Positions 58,645 through 64,000 of a DNA stretch of 64,000 bases are shown piece by piece. A program made the translations under genes and the position numbers. Under the pieces are notes generated by a model, which searched no databases, was not told where the DNA came from, and worked only from the letters and a program-made list of their open reading frames with translations. The stretch's first letter is position 1; every line of letters starts with the position of its first letter. Source of the DNA: Eremothecium cymbalariae DBVPG#7215 (lineage: Eukaryota > Ascomycota > Saccharomycetes > Saccharomycetales > Saccharomycetaceae); assembly GCF_000235365.1 (NCBI RefSeq), contig NC_016452.1, forward strand, positions 854,001-918,000, given 5' to 3'.

Positions 58645-61212
58645 ATGTCACGTATTATTGTGAAGGGATTACCGAAGTATCTTAACGAAGATCGCCTTCA
58701 GGACCACTTTTATAAGCGGTTGCAGAAAGTTCATTCAGATACTACCAACTTGATCACTGATGTGAAATTGATGAAGAATAAAGATGGCGAATCTAGAAGA
58801 TTTGCGTTTGTTGGTTTTAAGTTTGAATCCGATGCTTTTGATGCAGTTGAATATTTCGATGGGTCTTTTATTGATACTTGTAAGCTCGAAGTGTCTATGG
58901 CGAAAAGTTTTGCAGATCCAAGGGTTCCTGTTCCAATGAGAGAAAAAAGACGTGAAGCTCTGAAACGGCTACGGGAGAGGGAGGATAAGTTGTTGCAGGA
59001 GAATCAGAGGAAGCATAGGAAGGAAACGAAGCCTGGTATTGACGCTGAGATTGCCAAGAATGCACAGCTCCAGGAGTTTATTGATACGATGAAACCATCT
59101 AATCAGGTTACCTCTTGGGAGAAGGTTGTATCTACTAACAAAGTCGAAGATAGTAATAATGGAGATGATTCTAATCCATTGTTGAAAGTCTTAAAGGGAG
59201 CAGAAGAAGATGAAGATGTTGACATGTTTAAACTATCAGACGGAGAGAGTGATGAGGAATATATAGATGTGGATAAGACAAAAATGGAACAAGATGTGCC
59301 AGTAGATCAAGAGGAAGAAACTAAAATGATGAGCCTAGATACCTTTGAAAATACACAGTTAAACAAAGACGATAATTTGGCACAAGATGAAGGAGTATCT
59401 GATTTGGATTGGTTAAAAAACCGTAGGGTTAGGATTAGAGACGGTGAAGACCAAGCAGCTCAAGCTTCGATATCCTCTGAGGTACCGGGGGTTCCTGTAC
59501 AACAGCAATCAGAAATTGAAGAAAAACAAGTTCCACCAATTTCTGATGAAGAACAATGCCTTTCAAAGATTAGAGCTTCAGGTCGCTTGTTTTTGAGGAA
59601 TATCTTGTATACAGCTAAGGAGGATGATTTTCAACAATTATTTGCTCCTTATGGTGAAATAGAAGAGATCCATATTGCGGTGGATACTAGGACAGGGCAG
59701 TCAAAAGGGTTTGCGTATGTGTTATTTAAGAATCCAGATGATGCCGTGAATGCATATATTGAATTGGATAAACAAATTTTCCAAGGCAGACTTCTTCACA
59801 TTCTTCCAGCAGACCCAAAAAAGAGCCATAGATTAGATGAATTTGACATAAAGAATTTACCTCTAAAGAAACAAAAGGAATTGAAGCGAAAGGCATCAGC
59901 TGCCCAACAGATTTTTTCATGGAATTCGTTATATATGAATCAAGATGCAATCTTGAGCAGTGTGGCATCAAAATTGGGTATGGAGAAATCTCAATTAATT
60001 GATCCTGAAAATTCTAGTTCTGCAGTTAAACAAGCATTAGCAGAAGCTCATGTTATTGGAGATGTCAGGAAATATTTCGAACTCCGTGGTGTTGACTTGA
60101 CTGCGTTCCAAAAATACAAAAATGCATTCGATCGTGATGATCGTATTATCCTAGTGAAAAACTTTCCACATGGAACTACTCGTGAGGAATTGGCAGAATT
60201 ATTTTTACCCTTTGGAAAGTTACTAAGGCTGTTGATGCCACCAAGTGGTACCATTGCTATCGTTCAATACAGAGATGTTCCTTCTGCTAGGGCGGCATTT
60301 TCCAAATTGTCATATAAAAGATTTAAAGAGGGTATCTTGTATTTGGAAAAGGGACCAAAGAATTGTTTTTCTAGAAATGCAGAGGGTGATGAATTGGTTG
60401 AAGATGGAACAACAGAACCCGAAGAAAAGTTCAAAGAAGCCAAGGCAACGGTCGACGATGTTATGGCAGCAAATCGGAATGAGACACTTAATGAACACGA
60501 CGATTTAGACACTCAAGTACATGGACCAACCACTTCTATCTTTGTTAAAAATTTGAATTTCTCTACAAAAACAGAAGACTTGACAGACAAATTCAAATCT
60601 TTTGCTGGGTTCATTGTTGCGCAAATCAAGACTAAGCCTGATCCAAAACGTAAAGGTAAGACTCAGTCAATGGGGTTTGGTTTTGTTGAATTCAGGACTA
60701 AGGAGCAAGCCAATGCAGTTATCTCAGCACTGGAAGGTACTGTTATCGATGGTCATAAGATTCAGTTGAAATTATCACACAGGCAGGGGACTGCATCAAC
60801 TGCGAAGACCTCTAAAAAGAATATTAACGGCAAAATCATCGTTAAAAACTTACCATTTGAAGCCACTAGGAAAGATATCTTTGAATTATTTAGTTCATTC
60901 GGACAGCTCAAATCAGTTAGAGTTCCCAAAAAATTCGATAAATCCGCTCGAGGATTTGCCTTCGTGGAATTCTTGTTACCTAAAGAAGCTGAAAATGCTA
61001 TGGATCAATTGGAAGGTGTCCATTTATTGGGACGTAGGTTGGTTATGCAGTACGCTGAACAAGAATCTGAAGATGCAGAGCTTCAGATCGAAAAGATGAC
61101 AAACAGGATGAAGAAGCAGGTTGCTACTACAAAGCTTGCAGCCATGCGAAATACTGGGAAAAGGAAGTTGCAGTTGGATGAAGATAATGAAAATGATGGT
61201 TTCGATGGCTAA
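58645..61212 (+). CDS. MRD1: Pre-rRNA processing factor Mrd1, five RRMs
   Basis: An 855-residue orthologue of Mrd1 (YPR112C, about 887), an essential U3-associated protein needed for 35S cleavages leading to 18S rRNA. RRM1 (SRIIVKGLPKYL...RRFAFVGFKF) is at about 1-90. RRM2 starts near 310 (GRLFLRNILYT, GFAYVLFK), RRM3 near 490 (RIILVKNFPHG), RRM4 near 630 (SIFVKNLNFS, GFGFVEFR) and RRM5 near 730 (GKIIVKNLPFEA, GFAFVEF). Acidic linkers separate RRM1 and RRM2. RRM3 has a degenerate RNP1 (GTIAIVQY), as in other Mrd1 proteins. Confidence 0.97.
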   Translation: MSRIIVKGLPKYLNEDRLQDHFYKRLQKVHSDTTNLITDVKLMKNKDGESRRFAFVGFKFESDAFDAVEYFDGSFIDTCKLEVSMAKSFADPRVPVPMREKRREALKRLREREDKLLQENQRKHRKETKPGIDAEIAKNAQLQEFIDTMKPSNQVTSWEKVVSTNKVEDSNNGDDSNPLLKVLKGAEEDEDVDMFKLSDGESDEEYIDVDKTKMEQDVPVDQEEETKMMSLDTFENTQLNKDDNLAQDEGVSDLDWLKNRRVRIRDGEDQAAQASISSEVPGVPVQQQSEIEEKQVPPISDEEQCLSKIRASGRLFLRNILYTAKEDDFQQLFAPYGEIEEIHIAVDTRTGQSKGFAYVLFKNPDDAVNAYIELDKQIFQGRLLHILPADPKKSHRLDEFDIKNLPLKKQKELKRKASAAQQIFSWNSLYMNQDAILSSVASKLGMEKSQLIDPENSSSAVKQALAEAHVIGDVRKYFELRGVDLTAFQKYKNAFDRDDRIILVKNFPHGTTREELAELFLPFGKLLRLLMPPSGTIAIVQYRDVPSARAAFSKLSYKRFKEGILYLEKGPKNCFSRNAEGDELVEDGTTEPEEKFKEAKATVDDVMAANRNETLNEHDDLDTQVHGPTTSIFVKNLNFSTKTEDLTDKFKSFAGFIVAQIKTKPDPKRKGKTQSMGFGFVEFRTKEQANAVISALEGTVIDGHKIQLKLSHRQGTASTAKTSKKNINGKIIVKNLPFEATRKDIFELFSSFGQLKSVRVPKKFDKSARGFAFVEFLLPKEAENAMDQLEGVHLLGRRLVMQYAEQESEDAELQIEKMTNRMKKQVATTKLAAMRNTGKRKLQLDEDNENDGFDG

Positions 61213-61300
61213 AAATTAAATATATAATTTTCTAATACATAGCATGTCCGAAGTATTTTATTACTTACAGATAAATGCGGAATAAGCGTAAATTAAATTC

Positions 61301-62845
61301 TTAATTAGTAAAGTCAAAATTCTTAAATGCGAGTTGAAATTTCTCAGTTTCTTCTTCTTCTTGTGCCTTGGTTTGCTGGCATATCTTAGAATCCCATTTA
61401 ACTCTCTTTGGTAATTTCAATAGAAACGCAGCAACTCGCCTACCAAATTGTAAATCTATACGCTCCTCCGGACTGAACGTAGCAATGAAAACTTTAATAG
61501 GCGCTTTAGGGGTCTCATATAATGTAAATTGAATATAGTTAGTGGAAGGGTCATTCACCAATGCCCGGTACTTTTCATTTTCAAAACCAGTAAATTCCTG
61601 AAATTTGAACTTGGCGTTATTGGTATACCTTTCAGTATTTATATTTAGTTGTCTATTCAAGGCCGTTTTAAATTTCGCAACCAAATACTTCGGTACAGGA
61701 ATCACCTGTTTGTGGAAATGAATTGAATTTGCAGAGTTTATTTCAGACACTAACGTGCACATATCATAATTATTATAATTCATGCTGACAATACTAGATT
61801 CAAATTTCAATATATCCTTTGCTATAGGCGATTCGAGCACATCATTACATGAATCACCATTGTTCAACTTCGGAATATGATCAATAGGGATAATCAAGCA
61901 GTGACCAGAAAATCCCATTTCTCCTCTTGGTATGGTAAGTGGTCCTTTTGCAATAGTAGTATAAGCGTAAGAACTCACTGATATTATCATATGTTCTTGC
62001 ACATGAGGGTTGCTCAGACAGAAATGGCATGAGTTTGGTAATATCACCTTTAGCTTCTTAACAGGTGCTACCTTACGCAATTCAGCGGATCGTTTGTTAT
62101 TTGTAGTCAAATATGGGTTGCCAACGATATTCTCTGGAATTTGAGTCTCCTCATAAGCTCCAATATCTATAGAAAAGGCATATGCCCATTTTTGACCACT
62201 GCCAAACGCTGCAAGGTTAATAAATCTAGAAATTATAATAGAACCAGCGTCATCCCACTTGAAAGGATCCATTTCGAAGAACTTTGAGGCGCTACTAGAA
62301 AAATGATAGCGTGGTTTAGCAAAGTTCACCACCTCATCTATCAATGTGTTTCCTAGTAACAATTTTTTATTGTTGCTGATAGCAGTAGACCAAAAATTAG
62401 TAACTAACATATCTATGCCAGAAACCTTGGAAAATTTCTCCAACACTTCATCCTTCTTAGAGCTCATATTTTCCTTAGAGGTTGTAACGTAACCAATCCT
62501 AAAACCATTCGTGAGTTCATAGATACCATATTCATTTAGCAGAGTTAAGTTTTCAACAACATCAATGGATCCATTCTCTTCGCCTAGAAACCTATCTCCA
62601 TTTGTAACATAAGTGGGGATAGTTATATCACTCTTTGGTGTAAATTTTGTATCATTCAAAACATTTCCTATGATAACGACACAACTAAAAGGGCCTGATT
62701 TAGCATTTAACTTTTCAGACTTATCCAAAATATCTTGGAGGGTATCCACTGAAGCGCGAACAACTAAACTATAACATATGTTAGTAAATGATTGAATAAC
62801 TCTATAAACTACCGTAGTAACAACATACACTTTGATTTTATTCAT
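61301..62845 (-). CDS. DRN1: Debranchase-associated splicing protein Drn1 (CwfJ family), two exons
   Basis: Exon 1 is 62829-62845 (MNKIKV, 17 nt) and exon 2 is 61301-62768. The 60-nt intron between them (62769-62828) has donor GTATGT, branch TACTAAC (62780-62786, minus strand) and acceptor TATAG. It is a multiple of three with no stop, so an unspliced frame would read through with 20 extra residues. Spliced, the N-terminus is MNKIKVLVVRASVDTLQ, like CwfJ proteins; the product is 494 residues, near S. cerevisiae Drn1 (YGR093W, about 507). The C-terminal CwfJ domains (HCLIIPIDHIPKL, HFHKQVIPVPKYL) are HIT-like. Drn1 interacts with the lariat debranching enzyme Dbr1. Confidence 0.92.
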   Translation of the reverse strand: MNKIKVYVVTTVVYRVIQSFTNICYSLVVRASVDTLQDILDKSEKLNAKSGPFSCVVIIGNVLNDTKFTPKSDITIPTYVTNGDRFLGEENGSIDVVENLTLLNEYGIYELTNGFRIGYVTTSKENMSSKKDEVLEKFSKVSGIDMLVTNFWSTAISNNKKLLLGNTLIDEVVNFAKPRYHFSSSASKFFEMDPFKWDDAGSIIISRFINLAAFGSGQKWAYAFSIDIGAYEETQIPENIVGNPYLTTNNKRSAELRKVAPVKKLKVILPNSCHFCLSNPHVQEHMIISVSSYAYTTIAKGPLTIPRGEMGFSGHCLIIPIDHIPKLNNGDSCNDVLESPIAKDILKFESSIVSMNYNNYDMCTLVSEINSANSIHFHKQVIPVPKYLVAKFKTALNRQLNINTERYTNNAKFKFQEFTGFENEKYRALVNDPSTNYIQFTLYETPKAPIKVFIATFSPEERIDLQFGRRVAAFLLKLPKRVKWDSKICQQTKAQEEEETEKFQLAFKNFDFTN

Positions 62846-63135
62846 AATTTCTCATCGAGATTCTAATTAGATTATGTTACATTCTAAATAAAGTAGAACC
62901 GATGAGGTTTTTATAATTTTCCAAACTTCAGCTCATCTCATATCATTTCTTACCAACATCATAAACTGCCTACCCTTAGCGTAACATTACACTGAAGTCA
63001 CAAGAAACAAGGTATACAAAATTAAGATAATCAAACTTGAGGGAAGGGTATACAAAATGATCTAATTTTTTAAAGAAATCTTATATTTATATCTGATGAT
63101 GTAGAAAACAGCCAATCCTGAGAGTATTGAGAACT

Positions 63136-64000
63136 TTAATAAAACGTCGCAAAAGGATCAGCATGCTCAGACCCGTTGTACAACACACCACTAGAGCCAG
63201 TTTTACCCTTTCTATGTCTGAAAGTAAAGCCAACCAATTTTGATCCACCTGATGTATCTTCAACCATTGCATTTAATTTATCTTGTCTTTTAAATACATC
63301 GGCATATTTGGCCATGTCAGCCTCATTCGTAAAATCATCAAAGTATCCGGCATCAGTTTCGCTATCTAATTGTGGAATAAATGGCGGACTTGTGAACCTC
63401 AGGTTACTAAAGTCGATTTCTGCAAAATATCTCATTTTTTTTACATGTTCAAAAGACCTTAGCCTATTGATTGGGTCGGCAATTAATCTAGTAATTAGTT
63501 CCCATGTTCTATCTGAGAATGAAGGTCTTCCATTCTCACATCTTGGTCTTCTTAGGACCTGTTTCCAACGACGCAAGTTTTCATAGGTTTCGTTGCTTGA
63601 ACTCCCACTAAATGGAGTATAGCCTACTAAGCTTTCAAAAAGAATACAACCTAAGGACCAATAATCAACAGTGAAGTCATAGTTCTTGGCTTCCAACACC
63701 TCCAAGGCCATGTAATCTGGTGAACCGACAGTTGAAGAGGCGTAGTTCAGCTCCTTCTCTCTTACTTTATTATACATCTTTCTTCTGTAGTCCATAGATG
63801 TCTCTTTAAACTCAGGAAACTCCAAATTTTTAACCTCTTCCAATCTAATCCGCATACTTTCGATTCTTTCCATGGAAACTGTTCCAGAAGCTAAACCAAA
63901 ATCTGTTAATTTAATGTGTCCCTTAGAATCAATCAAGAAATTCTCTGGTTTTAAATCCCTGTGCGTGTAACCTAACTTATGTAGTGCGTCCACCGCACAG
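63136..64000 (-). CDS. DBF2: Mitotic exit network kinase Dbf2/Dbf20 (N-terminal part outside window)
   Basis: C-terminal ~287 residues of an NDR/LATS-type AGC kinase; the frame stays open to the window edge. It begins in the catalytic loop (CAVDALHKLGYTHRDLKPEN), then DFGLAS (magnesium-binding), the long NDR-type insertion before the activation segment, TVGSPDYMALEVL with the activation-loop Ser/Thr, and DYWSLGCILFESLVGYTPF. The C-terminal extension has the hydrophobic-motif region (KLVGFTFRHRKG). With Mob1, Dbf2 phosphorylates Cdc14 and cytokinesis targets. Dbf2 is about 572 residues, so half is missing. A single pre-duplication copy corresponds to both DBF2 (YGR092W) and DBF20 (YPR111W). 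Confidence 0.95.
   Translation of the reverse strand, partial: CAVDALHKLGYTHRDLKPENFLIDSKGHIKLTDFGLASGTVSMERIESMRIRLEEVKNLEFPEFKETSMDYRRKMYNKVREKELNYASSTVGSPDYMALEVLEAKNYDFTVDYWSLGCILFESLVGYTPFSGSSSNETYENLRRWKQVLRRPRCENGRPSFSDRTWELITRLIADPINRLRSFEHVKKMRYFAEIDFSNLRFTSPPFIPQLDSETDAGYFDDFTNEADMAKYADVFKRQDKLNAMVEDTSGGSKLVGFTFRHRKGKTGSSGVLYNGSEHADPFATFY

Noticed and set aside
59120..59140. TACTAAC inside MRD1 as an intron branch point
   Set aside because: It encodes part of a normal continuous reading frame (STNKVED) with no suitable splice acceptor or loss of homology.
1..64000. CRISPR arrays, prophage or bacterial mobile elements
   Set aside because: The window is eukaryotic nuclear DNA; no direct-repeat/spacer arrays or bacterial gene architecture were seen.

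Overview
This is nuclear DNA from a budding yeast of the family Saccharomycetaceae. Evidence: compact single-exon genes with close S. cerevisiae orthologues, yeast-type splice signals (GTATGT, TACTAAC, AG), an RPS23 gene with its intron, intron-containing tRNA-Lys, solo LTRs beside tRNA genes, and PAC/RRPE, MCB and Rap1 promoter elements. Gene order interleaves two S. cerevisiae sister segments created by the whole-genome duplication: chromosome VII right arm (YGR092-YGR123) and chromosome XVI right arm (YPR111-YPR138). Both segments are merged here into a single run, with one B-cyclin pair, one MEP, one RPS23 and one DBF2/20. That is what a lineage that did not undergo the duplication should look like. 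The AT-rich base composition and TA/GT microsatellites fit Kluyveromyces best, but the genus is inference.

Layout. 1-3.9 kb: 3' part of a Mep1/3-type ammonium transporter, tRNA-Asn with a solo LTR, and the phosphatase PPT1. 3.9-8.7 kb: an unusually GC-rich divergent promoter region with two perfect hairpins, a TLC-domain membrane protein, a mitochondrial flavin-reductase-like protein and RRG8. 8.7-25.6 kb: a conserved block ESP1-TEL2-MDR1-PCP1-GTF1-NOP7-SRB5-VMA21-VOA1, matching YGR098-YGR106. 25.6-28.4 kb: a second solo LTR of the same family, tRNA-Leu, MRI1 and tRNA-Lys. 28.4-38.7 kb: very long intergenic regions around the convergent cyclin genes CLB2 and CLB5, then tRNA-His and a GPI-anchored wall protein. 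39.2-50.7 kb: RRP9, CTF4, COG2, NUP57, MSS18, TOM5, SPN1 and RPS23. 50.7-64 kb: a GC-rich island, a broken YGR117C-like gene, an unrecognised 504-residue protein, NAT3, SCD6, ANT1, MRD1, DRN1 and the C-terminal part of DBF2/DBF20.

The genes are mostly housekeeping and are not functionally clustered. Recurring themes are mitosis (ESP1, CLB2, CLB5, CTF4, DBF2), ribosome biogenesis (NOP7, MRD1, RRP9, RPS23; the three nucleolar genes share PAC+RRPE promoters) and V-ATPase assembly in the ER (the neighbours VMA21 and VOA1). I found no defence island, CRISPR array or obvious new gene system. The most useful unexpected signals are: two introns where the S. cerevisiae orthologue, as I recall it, has none (VMA21, and a 60-nt in-frame one hidden inside DRN1); single-base frame breaks in ESP1 and MDR1, one at a CTT-AGC site resembling known yeast +1 frameshift sites; a doubly disrupted YGR117C-like gene; and GC-rich hairpin DNA in two promoter regions.
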